A stretch of 64,000 bases of DNA from Moringa oleifera (lineage: Eukaryota; Streptophyta; Magnoliopsida; Brassicales; Moringaceae). Under the pieces are notes generated by a model. It ran no database searches. It was not told the origin of the DNA and saw only the letters and a list, made by a program, of their open reading frames with translations. The translations under genes and the position numbers were made by a program. Shown here piece after piece: positions 35,701 to 46,935 of this stretch (positions are counted from its first letter, which is position 1; every line of letters starts with the position of its first letter). The stretch is taken from positions 5,208,001-5,272,000 of the forward strand of contig JAJFZO010000087.1 of NCBI GenBank assembly GCA_021397835.1, in the 5' to 3' direction.

Positions 35701-36160
35701 TTATGGAATATTCCTGAAATACTCTATTAATGGTAAGCTTATTGTATTTATAATTCGAGAACTAAAACTGTTATGAAATCTGCAAATGTAGTTGCTGATA
35801 ATTTCAAAAAGCTCATGCCTTTTTTTTTTTTTTTGACAATGATGTAACTAGTTTTACTGAAGAAACAACTAGAAAAGACATTCTCAATGAAGATCAAAAT
35901 GAGAAAGTGATACTAATGTCACAGTAGTTACAACATCAAAAGTAACCAATTTTGCTACGCCATCTTAAACATACTTTGATGATGTTACCAATCTTTGTTT
36001 TGAAATTAATGATCTTATTAGATGTGAACCTTCTTCCAAAATGAAGAAGAATTATTCTATCACTGAAGTCCATGAACAATCATATGGTGGCAAATCAAGA
36101 AATATATTGAGACTTAATTATAGAGATATGGTCACGTTTGTTTGTTAACATGTATGTTTG
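32735..36160 (+). pseudogene. Ty1/copia element A: gag, protease, integrase, decayed
   Basis: Plus strand. The gag begins near 32735 (LDGSNYSHWK-like) and continues with ERFAYKVITIEAVHDVEAM KLDELMESL (33225-33300) and the DTLKKKERVEY knuckle region (about 33600). Later come a CCHC-type block (34345-34385: CHFCNKLGYIRSHC), the protease/pre-integrase region (34700-34880: VTGLPKLKKVLHAEGL, LCDQDLNVKFPKDECLV) and integrase (about 35060-35830, with EFFAPKTP and NGVV-like remnants). Stops and frame changes are so dense that no long frame survives. The domain wording resembles the Sirevirus/SIRE-like copia group, but I would not insist on it. RT of this element is not clearly present downstream. Confidence 0.82.
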
Positions 36161-36259
36161 AACTGAACCCCTTGAATGAATTCATTTTGAAATTTGTGAA
36201 TTTAATGGTGTTTTAATAATAAATAAAAAAAAAAGATATTTTGTAACATTTATTAATAA

Positions 36260-36900
36260 TTGTTCTAATTACACTTTGTGTAACTTATGAAAAATAAAAG
36301 TGAAGTAATTGACATGTTTAAAATATTAACTAAAGTTGAAACTCAGTGCAATATGAAGGTAGAGATATTATGTAGTGATAAACGCACTGAGTATGATTAT
36401 GTTTCCTTTATTGAATTTTATAAGACCAATGGAATAATTCATGAAATAATTACACCTTACTGTCCTGAAATGAATGGCAAAGCTGAACGAAAAAATAGGA
36501 TCCTTATAGAATTAATAGTTACCATTTTATTAAACTCGGGTGTAGTTTCTCATTGATGGGGAAAATTTTTATTGACTTTGTATTATGTACTTAATAAAGT
36601 CCCTAAATATAAAAGCAAGATATCTCTTTATGAAATCTTGAAGAACAAGTAACTTAATTTGTTCGATTTAAGAACTTGGGGTTGCTTGGCTTATGTTCGA
36701 ATTCCTGATCCCGAAAGAAATAAACTTGCTAGTAGAACATACGAATGTGTATTCATAGGATGTGGTACAAATAGTGGGGCATATAGGTCCTTTGACTTGA
36801 AAGAACATGTAACCACTAAATCTAATTGTTAGCCCTATAGTTTCACATGATGAAAATGTGATGATGTGTTTCATGATAATAAATAATTTTAAAACTGATG
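36260..36900 (+). pseudogene. Ty1/copia element B: integrase fragment
   Basis: A second, different copia integrase. It reads VETQCNMKVEILCSDKRTEY, FYKTNGIIHEIITPYCPEMN then GKAERKNRILIELI, followed after a stop by WG.FLLTLYYVLNKVPKYK and a C-terminal block with TWGCLAYVRIPDPERNKLAS and ECVFIGCGTNSGAYRS. That last block is typical of Tork-like copia elements. It directly follows element A, so one inserted into or was joined to the other. The RT at 38470-39440 could be its continuation, now separated by an LTR-like insertion. Confidence 0.82.
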
Positions 36901-36943
36901 TTTTAAATGAGATGTGAAGCTTAAGTTGAAGAAACTTGGAGTT

Positions 36944-38164
36944 ATGTTATAAACAAAAAAGCTTGGAGGTCAAGTAAGTAGACTAGGATTTTTTGGAACT
37001 TATATGCATTTCCTTGAATGTACTCAAGATTGCTTTCATTTGCATGTATGATAAAGAAGGTTTAAAGCAAAATCATTTCTTTATAAAAGCCTTTCAAATC
37101 ATAAAACACCCTTCATAAAATAATAAGTAAGACTTAAACTAAGAGCAAAGCCAAGGATATGTCTTGGCCGATATCACCACCCAACGGCTAGTATCATAGC
37201 CCAAGCTACTACTTTAGAAAGTGAATCGCCCAAAGGCTGGTGTCATTACTCATGTTACTGCCTAGGACAGTATTACTGCCTAATGGTCAATATCATTACC
37301 TAATGATCGATATCACTGCCCAAGCTACTACCTTGAGAAGTGAGACCACTCAGAGACTGGTGCCAAAGACCAAGCTACTACTTTGGTCACAAGCACCACC
37401 CAAGCTTCTATGTTGTTGGGTGATACCGCTTAACATATGTTGTCACCGACTAACTCATGTCCTAATCGATGCTGACGCACTTAGTTGACTGGTGCCACCT
37501 CCTAGCCGATCAATGCCATCGCGCAAACGAGAAAAATTTGAATTTTTGTGTCTAATTGCTAGTTGGTTAATACCATCGTTCAATTACCTAGTGCCACAAA
37601 TAAGGAAAGATATGTCTAACGACTAAATTTTAAAGTGAAAGTTTAAAAGGGCTTTGAAAAATAGATGATGATAACTTTTCAAAATGCAAAAAAAGATTCA
37701 AATAGCTCATTTCTCTTAAGATTAAATTTTTTTCACTTTCTTAAGCATCAAAACTCTTCTTGAGCATTTTTTATGATATCTAATGTTACATTATACTCTT
37801 AATACTCTAAAAGAAAATTTCATTTATTGTATCTTTCTAAAAATATTGAGTAGTTGGTGAGGGCAGTCATCAAAATTGTAAAAAGCTTGGTTGAGATTGA
37901 ACAAAAAGATTGTTCAAAGAAATAGAAAGATCGTCAAGTTTGACTTGAAATTGTAGACATAGGCAACCTTTGGTCGACTACAAAAATATTTCATTTGCTC
38001 TATTTACCCTCTTTCTTTTTATATTCTGCATATTTAATGATTGATTTTCTTACATGATTGTTAGACTTAAGCAAGCAAATTCAAAATAGAAAAACTTAGT
38101 CTATAAGAAGACAATTTAAAATAATCAATTCACCCCCCCTCTTGGTTGCTTACATAGGGCCAAC
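36944..38164 (+). repeat. Probable copia LTR (about 1.2 kb)
   Basis: The right end reads TTCACCCCCCCTCTTGGTTG then AGGGCCAACA, a signature seen near the 3' end of many plant copia LTRs just before the primer binding site. A possible left end TGTTAT is at 36944. The two ends are TGTT...AACA, but no second copy is in the window and no clean primer site follows, so borders are tentative. Confidence 0.45.
37145..37590. repeat. Degenerate 20-bp tandem repeats
   Basis: Units such as TAATGGTCAATATCATTACC and TAATGATCGATATCACTGCC (37281-37320) follow one another at 20 bp, with further diverged copies (GGCTAGTATCATAGCCCAAG, GGCTGGTGTCATTACTCATG) and an interspersed CCAAGCTACTACTTTG block repeated four or five times. 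It is noticeably less AT-rich than its surroundings and lies inside the probable LTR. Confidence 0.65.
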
Positions 38165-38469
38165 ACTATGAATGTAGGTTTTTCTTTACATTAAGGAATG
38201 GTGGGATGCTTAACTTTTAATTGTCAACCAAATGTTAGAGTTAATGAACTAAATGTTAAAATTAATGAACTAATTAAAGAAGAAAATGAGTTTAGACAGG
38301 AATTAGAACTTTTAAGGATTATAGAGCCGACTTTTATGCATACACCTTAGATGAAGACCACCAAACTCTTCAAGAAACTTTGTCTTCTTTAAATGCCAAC
38401 CTAAGGAAAGAAGTCACTAGAACTTGGCATGTAGCAAACTTACCTCTACAACTTTACAATAGGTTATAA

Positions 38470-39440
38470 ATGCGTACTAAAGAATAAAGTGAAACTCAAT
38501 GGTCATCAGGTTCACCTTGTAGCCAAAGGGTATAAAAAAAGAAAGAATGAAATTTTTTTTTGATATATATATATATATATATATATATTTTGTTCTTAGA
38601 ATAACATCTGTATGAGTGCTAATAGCTTTAGCAGCTATACACCATTTAGTAATACATCAAATAGATGTTAAACCACATTCGTAAATGGAGGATTAGAAGA
38701 AGAGATTCACGTGGACAAACTTGAAGGCTTTGTAGTACTTGGCCTAGAAAACAAAGTTTACAAGTTAAACAAATCATTGTATGGGTTTGAAACAAACACC
38801 TAAGTAACAGCATAAGAAATTTGATAATCTCATCATTTCACATAAATTTAAAGTAAATGAAAGTGATAAGTATATCTATTATAAACGTGAATAATCTTTG
38901 CACTATCATATGTTTTTATGTGAATGACCTGCTTATTTTTGGCTTTGATATTCATGTTGTAAAAAATGTAAAGTCTTTACTTAGTGCTAACTTTGATATA
39001 AAAGATTCGGAAGAAGCTAATGTAATCCTTGGAATAAAGATAACTAGGTCAAAAAATGGACTTTTCTTTATATCGATTATATTATATTGAGAAGATCCTA
39101 AAGAAATACAATTACTTTAACTATAAACCTGCATGTACTCCTTATGATCCTAGTGTTAAATTGCTCAAGAATATTGAAGATAGTGTTAGAAAAATTAAAT
39201 ATGCGAGCATCATTGATAGCTTCTTACGCTATATTATTAACTACAATGAGCCTGACATAGCTTATGTTATGAGATTACTCTACAGGTTTACCAGTAGATC
39301 TGGTATCGAGCATTAACATATTGTTGAAAAGGTCATGAAGTGCCTCAAGAGGTCCAAAAAACTAGGATTACATTATCAAAAGTTTTTCACTATTTTAGAA
39401 TGATACAGCAATGCTAATCGAAAAGTTTTATGGCCAAATT
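38470..39440 (+). pseudogene. Ty1/copia reverse transcriptase and RNase H start, decayed
   Basis: Plus strand: VHLVAKGYKK (about 38510), LIALAAIHHLVIHQIDVKP (38618-38672), YMDQP-like and SLYGLKQAPK-like remnants (38690-38800), the catalytic block FYVNDLLIFGFDIHVVKNV (about 38910-38970), ANVILGIKITRSKNGLF (about 39015-39065), YIEKILKKYNYFNYKPACTP (39080-39145) and DIAYVMRLLYRFTSRSGIEH (39255-39316). The catalytic YVDD is YVND: the first aspartate codon has become AAT (38923-38925). Several frame changes are present. Probably the continuation of copia element B. Confidence 0.88.
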
Positions 39441-39444
39441 CATG

Positions 39445-40385
39445 ACGGGCTATTTTGACAAAAGATATCAACTGAAAGTTTTGTGGTTATCAAGACATAG
39501 TGATTGTTATATTATTATAATAAAAAAATTATTTGTTATGTTCGTATCTTTTGATTTGTTTTCAGATATAAATCGCTTTTTTTAATGTTGAATTTTGATA
39601 TATAATTTTAAGCTTCACGTTATTATAATAAAAAACTTATTATCGTGACTGTCACTTAAATGTGTTTTTTAATTTTTAATTTTTAAATTTTTTCTCTTGT
39701 TAGCATCAGAAAGAGTCATTGTCCGATTTGATTTTTTTAATTCAAATTTAAAAATAAAATGATATTATCGATCAAGGTACGTATATATATACATAACATT
39801 CTTCTGTGTGTATTTCTTTATATATTTATGTATGTAAATTTACTAAGAAAAAAATTGTTTTTCTAAAATTGCTTAAGGTCAACATATGCATGATTACATA
39901 GAGAATTAGTTGAAAAATGATAGTTATTTCCATTTTGCAAGTAAGATCATGAAGCTATGCACCATACTTTTCATTGATGGTGGAAAGAGTGGTTTCCACT
40001 ATTTTCTTCTTAATAGAAGAGACATGTTCAGAGGCAACACAAAAAGGTAAAGTGCAGATGAACAATCTTTTACATGGAAATTTTTATTATCTTGACAGCT
40101 TTAGATTAAAATAAAAATATTTTTGAGAAATTTCAATAAAAAAAATTGATTGGGATTCATGAAATATTAAGATATTTGATTTAAAACATAAGAACCCTTC
40201 AATAATTCTATTAATTTAGATAGCAATGCTTATCAATTTTACCATCATGACTTATTCAACATGAGAATAATACTGAATGAGTCTATTATGTAATTTAATA
40301 AAAATGTGAAAGTAAATTTTGAATTTTATGTTTAATAATTCAAATCAGTGCTCTCTCACTATAAAAACTAAAAATTTATAATGTT
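39445..40385. other. Intergenic AT-rich DNA
   Basis: No gene, RNA or defined repeat is seen. Confidence 0.4.
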
Positions 40386-41254
40386 AATGGTATCTCTAAG
40401 GTGCAGGTAGTAAATGCTGCAGTTATAATGGATCCTTCAGTTAAGCAGATAATTGCTAGGGAAAGTGATCAGGTACACTCTTGGCATACTCTTACAGAAA
40501 AGCTCAACGCTGAAACAAGCTTCTTCAAAAAGTTAGGGGCGTCTATTTCTGGTCCAAATTCCAGTGGAGGAGAAAGTAATGCAATTGGAGATTTCAATGG
40601 TTCAAGTGATAAGCCCAAAAGACCTGATACTTCTCTTGATCGTCCAAACCCTTGGCAGTGGACTCAGAAACAACAGCATACAACAACTTCCTGCAATTGG
40701 CACCCTTTACGAGATGCACCTTTTGTTGCTATTGAATCTTCTGCTGCCAGGGACAGACAGCTATTTCCTGATTTGACACATAGTTGAGATAAGTCTTGTC
40801 AAGTGGATCATGTGCAGTCTTTTTCCATGGGATCTCCAGCAAAAAAAAAAAAAAACAGAAAGACCAAACTTACAAATGTGAGTTGAGTTTATACTGGTTC
40901 TACTTATTAACCCCCTTAGTTTTGGGGGAGTCTTGAAACAGATCAGATACAGAAGCACATCTAGACTGTCTCTAAGTAAAGCTAACCAACTGTCCATCAG
41001 ATCGAAGCCTGTCTGCTTCGTCACAGCCGCCATCTCTTGCAGTTCAGCCACCATCTCAACTTTTCGTGCACACTCCAACTTCTTCTCCACCTACTTCACT
41101 GGCTGTCCAGTCGCCATGGCAGACTCCACAACCTCATGTGCTTACACCTGTCTCTGGTGAATCTGCCCCTTCTCCACCGTTGACTGCTGCAGCTCCTCTG
41201 TGGATCTCCATGCCACTTGCTGAGGCTCCTGCTGACAAGGGCCATCTGCTTTGA
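40386..41254 (+). other. Possible gene fragment of unknown family
   Basis: Two plus-strand open segments stand out from AT-rich surroundings by more balanced composition. The first (40401-40787) reads VVNAAVIMDPSVKQIIARES, VHSWHTLTEKLNAETSFFKK and later SLDRPNPWQWTQKQQ, and is preceded by AAGGTGCAG, which could be a splice acceptor; it has no ATG at its start. The second (about 40982-41254) is proline/serine-rich (ASSQPPSLAVQPPSQ, TPTSSPPTSLAVQSPWQTPQ) and ends in TGA. I do not recognise a family. The minus strand is also open over part of this region (41090-40761), so the coding strand is uncertain. It may be the decayed end of a gene. Confidence 0.25.
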
Positions 41255-41539
41255 ACAGATTCACTGCTGCTGGCTCTCACAGCCGTTTTGGTAATGACTT
41301 CTCTCCTTTACCTTGTCCATTTTATTCTTTGGTCCATATTGTTACCATCTACTTTGAGGATGAACTATTGGTCTCCCTTGCTGTCACATTGATGTTAATT
41401 ACTTTCATTTCCATTTTCATGGGTTCCTATCTCATTTTTGTTTCAGAACTATAGAATAATGATTAACTAGAACGAAACAAAAAAAAAACAGACTGATAGT
41501 TGTGTTCTTGTAAAAGTAATATAACAAAGAAGATGTCTC

Positions 41540-42686
41540 CTAAGCCTGATCTAGAGGAACCAAGCTCAGGGTGTAAGGAAGAACTGCCGGACAAACCAAG
41601 GATCCGGGGCCCAACTTAGTCACAACACAAACTTCCTTCAGCTTGTTAGTCTCCGCATGATACAGCAAGATCCTTGCTGCAACCCTCATCAGCAACCAAC
41701 TATCTTTAAAGGCCAGAGGATCCATCCACGGGTTTGTGTTATCCCATGATCGTTCTGTCACTCGCTGGCGTAAATTGCAGAGCAAACGTGGGTGCTCTTC
41801 TTCGAGCATATCCAGGGTTTTTGAGTGTTTGAGTTCCCAGTTTAGGTGGAAACCATCCTCAAGAAACCAAACCTGAAGCCCCATTTCAGAGACCATGATG
41901 TAATGCAGTTTGCCCTCGTGTTCACCAATGCATGCCTTGGGAATGCTCCTGAACTCTGTTGCAGGGACTGGAACTGGAATCAACCATGAGAGCTCGTTCT
42001 TGAGATTAAACATTAGTATTTTATCACCATCAGTCAGCCAGTAGAGAACTTCTCCAATGAAAATGCCTTTGTTCTTGTACAAATTGTCATTGCAATGGCA
42101 GATCTCCCTAGATATCTTCCAGGCCCCTGTACCCGATGAGTATAGCTTAAATGAAAAGCACAAATTCTCACCATCCTTCTCATAGCGCTGCACTCTAACA
42201 AGCTTGAAACTAGTTGATGTGTCTATAGGATCCTGACAAGGATCAAATGCCAGAGCAATCAAGTTTTCTCTGGCGGGTTTTTCCCAATTCAGCCTGATCC
42301 ATTGCTTTTTCAAGGGATTGCAGACGTAGAGGGCTGGGTCTTGAGAAGGGAAGCAACCCCGGCAGCAAACCAGCCCATTACAGCATGCCAACAAGGCTAC
42401 TTTCTCAGGTAGAAATCAAGCACCTTTTGCTGCAACTCGGCACCTCCCCTTTTCACCGGAATGTAAGTCACGGTTTCAATATCATCAGAGCACCAGTGAT
42501 ATCTCTGTTGGAAGAAAAATCCTGATACAGGTTCTCTGTTTTGCAACTGAACTTTGATGAAAAACCGATCAGATATAAGTTGGTGCCATTCTTTGGAAAC
42601 ACACTTTAGTCCCACTAAAAGTTTTGTTGGCAACCGGGACAGAACACAGAGAGAATGTCAGTGTTCAGGAACCCCAAATTTCTCAT
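41540..42686 (-). pseudogene. F-box protein (At5g49610-like), two frameshifts
   Basis: Minus strand from an ATG at 42686. An F-box at the N-terminus (SRLPTKLLVGLKCVSKEWHQ, LISDRFFIKVQL) is followed by an F-box-associated region with NGLVCCRGCF, LYVCNPLKKQWIRLNW, ENLIALAFDPCQDP and GEVLYWLTDGDKILMFNL; the stop is at 41540. Living relatives are substrate receptors of SCF ubiquitin ligases. Two frame breaks are visible: around 42640-42652 inside the F-box (apparently two extra bases in a TG run) and around 42404-42410 where one base is missing between VLDF and LPEKV. The rest is well conserved, so the loss looks recent, or one break could be a sequencing error. No intron was needed. Confidence 0.85.
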
Positions 42687-42689
42687 TTC

Positions 42690-45600
42690 CTAAGAGACAA
42701 ATAGAATGAGTTGGTATGTTAAATCCAGAAGCCTTAAATCTGTAAGCAGAAGACAGAAATTAGGAGAATAATATTATATCCCTTTCAGGAAAAACCAGTC
42801 AGGTGAGATAAGTGGGAAAGAACACATAAACTCTGATTACATCATATTAAACCAACAGAGAATTGGATATATCAACATAAACTGCACATCACCAGGCAAT
42901 TCTCATACACTGAATGGCTGCAATTCAAGCACACTTAGCCTCCGGTCCTACGGCTAGGCAAACAAGTCGTCCTGAATCATGGTAACAATTTGCAGTATGA
43001 TTTTCTTTTTCGAATTTCCTTCCCTTTCTTCTGTTCCTCAGCAATTAAACATGAAGAACACCAGATATCTAAGTGATAGTTGTTATATTAGCAACAACCA
43101 AGCTACTCTCGGAGTATCATTATCAACTTTTGGTCTAAATCATGGCAAACTTTGCCGCTTCAAGAACCATAAATGCTAAATCTGTTATTAAAAATAAAAA
43201 TAGTAATTTACAACAATCTACAAAAGAAGCAGATAAAACAAGAAGAAACAGAAACAGGAAACCAAAATCCATAAAGAAATAGCTCCAAATCTAACTCCCA
43301 TTGAATCAAGCCCATATTCAATAAACAGGGAATGGCACAAAAGCTACTAGTAATGACTTCACAATCATTATACATTCAAGGCAGCCAGTGAATGACATGA
43401 AAGCAATAGTAATTCACTAAGCTATGAAGTGAAGAATGAAGCGATAAAACCATTTTTACAGCAACCCTTTACTTCCCACGAGACAAACAAGCAACTATTC
43501 AAGTCATTTGAACTCATTTTTGGGTTTCATTTTGATTCATATGTAACAATCCTAAAATTGCATGCCCAAGAGGGTCAGGAATGTGGCTCACAACCCACTA
43601 CAAGGAACAAAACCGTTTAATTGCCAGATCACATTCATCAAAAGGCAAAAGAAAAAGAATATTGTAATCCTTGTCTGCATTTAAGCAAGCATGGAGCTGG
43701 TCATTCCAAATGTTGTTGGAGTTTTGTGTGAACCAAACGACCACGAAAAACTCATGGAACGTAGATGAAGAATGAACAGAAGGAGTGTAGTAAGTACGAA
43801 GTATCAAATGTCTTTCTCTCAATCAAACAAACAAATTTCTCAATCGTCTTCCTTACCCACAAAACCCTCAAAGTCAAAGCCACCAAGCACTACCAGTTGC
43901 TCTGTTTCGCCATAAACAATACCCTTATCAGCTCTCTATTTCCCCCTGCGATCGACCAGCTATCCCTCAACGTGTGATAAAGAAAATATGAAGAGAAGGA
44001 ATAAAAGAGAGACAGCGCATCGCGCACCAGTAGCACACTGCACGTCAGCACCAACACCTGGTTGGCAAGGGAGCATGTAGAGAGAAAAGAGAGGAAAATG
44101 AATGGTTCTCTTGAATGAAACCCACCGATATTTCCAATGGATCAGGTGATTGGAAACCGCCTGAACATTCAAGCTGTACCCGAAGCAACGGTGGTTACAT
44201 GATGCATGTGGTTTAGGGCGCAGGATTAGTACATGGATGAGACACAGAGATAGCTTGCCCTGGAGGAAGCTCATTGGCTGCATACTTAGCTTGCAAGCAA
44301 GCAGCAGCGGTGGTACCATGAAAAGATTGATTTTAATTTGATTGCATGTAATAAAAAGAATTAGGATACACGTAAAGACTATTTATTTAAAACTAAGTCA
44401 GTTCATGTTGGTCATTTTGATTGATGGATACAATTTTTATAAAATAATGCATATCATAACTTGTAAAAATATATTTAAGATTTAATAAAAACATATAAAA
44501 AATTTAAATTTTTAATAATGTATTTTATTATTTTTATAAAATATATTAATAAAAATATATTAAACTAATAAAAAATATATAAATTACATAAAATTTTAGT
44601 ATTCATTTGGAGTCAATCTCGATTTTTAAACACAAATGGCCAAAAAAAAAACTTATCATATTGATAATCAATGATTTTATAATATTGATAATAAACCATT
44701 TTAACCTTAAATTCTAACATCGCCAAAAATCATCATTAACAGATGGGTATTATCATGTGCCACATAAGTTTCCCTCCATAATTAACCAAAAACAAATTTT
44801 ACTTTGGTTCATTTGACATATTTTAACTTCAAAGTCAAACTAATTTTTTTATCATTGATTCTTAAATCGATGGTCGAGAGTAAGTTTAATTATTGTTCCT
44901 AACTCGTATTTATGATTGATTTGTTAAGCTGTCATGTTAACAAACATTATTCAAACTTATGAAAAATGAAGCTTTAATCTTCAATGTTGCCTATTATTTG
45001 TATGGATTTAGGATTTGATTGTGTACTTTATGGAAATGTAAAAATCTAGAAAGAATTAGGTTATAGAGTTAGTGTTAAAAATAGGATAAGTTTTTATTAT
45101 GTGCTTTGCTTTTCAATTGATTTGGTCAATTGCTTGGATGAATGCGTATCGAGAATCTGAAAAATTCCATAAAGAGCATAATACAGGTTTAGTGTCCTAT
45201 GAATTTGATCATTTTGATTGAATTATAAGGCATGCAATTTATACTGTTGCGAAAACTACAATATAGGGTCACTTTTCTATAAAAGGCTTTTTATATTTTC
45301 TTAGTCTATCATTTATGCTATAGTGATTTTATATTAGTGCAAAGGCGTGAAAGGCACTTTTTTTTATTGTTGCCAGATATCATGTAAATAATAGTTTGGA
45401 CAAGCGTGCTTCAAATGTAATGAATTATATATATGCTTTGTTACTTTGATACATGAATTCGATCACATTTTGATCATATGTAATGATTAATGTTTTGTGG
45501 TTCAATGCAATGTAACCTATTTTGATCATGTACTTTGGTGTTTCAATGTAGTTAAATCACATTGGTGATTGTGTTTTATCAATATTGTGATCACATATGT

Positions 45601-46240
45601 TTAATATAGTTTAATTTCATAAATCAAATTATATTTATTTGTGTTCAACGAAGTAACCATACAATTTGTTCAATAGACAACTAGTCATCAAAAGTATTCA
45701 AAGTACCACAAAAGAGCAATAAACAATCTTGTGAAAATTAACTAAAATAACCCCTTCTTACATGTGTATCATCAGTTCAAATTACAATCATTATTCCCAT
45801 CATTCACATAACTAACTATCATTTTACATATAGTAAAACCTTTAGTATAGTTTACAAATGTTACCACCATTCAAATTACAACTAATGTTTGTATTATTCA
45901 CTTAACAACTATTGTTCTCATCATTTAGATAACAACTATAGTTCACATATTCATGTTACAATCATAATTATCATCATTTAAATTATATACAAATAATTTT
46001 TTTATGTAATTCAATCAAATTATATGTCTTCCTTTTTCATTGACAAGAGTTTTCACACGCAATCCCTAAGTTGTTAGATGAAGGATGGTATTTCTTAGAG
46101 AAAGTGTTATTGCTATAGTGTTGGATGTTGGTGTTGCATTACTTGGTATTGGTGTACTACTCGATGATAATGCTACATTTTTTGTTGTAGTTGTTGATCT
46201 TATCGTTGATCTTATCATTAATAATGGTGGTAGTGTTGGG
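42690..46240. other. Intergenic DNA upstream of the F-box pseudogene
   Basis: No recognisable gene. A minus-strand frame at 44319-43960 is relatively GC-rich but has no domain and is more likely promoter or leader DNA of the F-box locus. The stretch 44340-46080 is AT-rich and featureless. Confidence 0.4.
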
Positions 46241-46935
46241 TTAGAAGGGTCCTTTTATTTTTTTAAATATGGACATTATGGACTGATTGGAGTTTAGCTT
46301 GTTCACAAGCTTAAAGAAGGATTGTGGGTTTAAAGAGCTTGATCATGGGTTTGACTTCTTTGCTTAGACCATTGATCTGACTAGAAACAAAATAATTTTC
46401 ATCTAATCTAGGATTATATTTGAGGAAAAAAGATTTCTATTCTTCAAATTTCTTTTGATACTCCAACATTTATCCTTTTTGTTTCATCTCACTGAATTCC
46501 TCAACTACCTCTACCACAGTTAGTTCTCTAAACCTCTCACATAATACTTCAACAAAAACTTACCAAGTGTTTCCTACGTGTTGGATCTGCCAACCTTAGT
46601 ACTGGATATTAGCCTTTCTTTCTTAGATAGAACATTACCAAAGCAATTTTTGTTACACTAAAATGTTGAAAATACTTTTAACATTCTAGTATCTACAATT
46701 TTGGGTTATTTCCACCAAAGCTTGTTAACTTTATCTTTGGCATCTTACCACCAAAAGTGTTATTGAAAATATTTTGACTAGAGCTTCATTTTCTAATGCC
46801 ATTGATGTGAATCTATTTAGAGCTGAACATGGGTGAATTCTTAATTCATCACCTGGTTGCATTGTTGCATGTGACCAATTTGAAACCATTAGTTACTAGG
46901 AGATGAGCTATGAGTGGTATAGGTGGTGTCATAAC
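46240..46935 (-). pseudogene. Second copy of the gypsy gag fragment
   Basis: This segment aligns collinearly and in the same orientation with 25290-26010, for example TAGAAGGGTCCTTTTATTTT against TAGAAGGGTGCTTTTGATTT, a shared GGACATTATGGACTG / GGCCATTATGGACTG block, and AAACAAAATAATTTTCATCT identical in both. It therefore represents part of the same gypsy gag, more decayed than the first copy, with no pol sequence attached. Confidence 0.82.

Noticed and set aside
40761..41090. 109-codon minus-strand frame with EKKLECARKVEMVAELQEM
   Set aside because: Overlaps the plus-strand proline-rich frame, contains an in-frame stop just upstream and matches no family I know; coding strand could not be decided, so only the region is noted.
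43960..44319. 119-codon minus-strand frame upstream of the F-box locus
   Set aside because: No domain and composition consistent with leader or promoter DNA; no support beyond openness.
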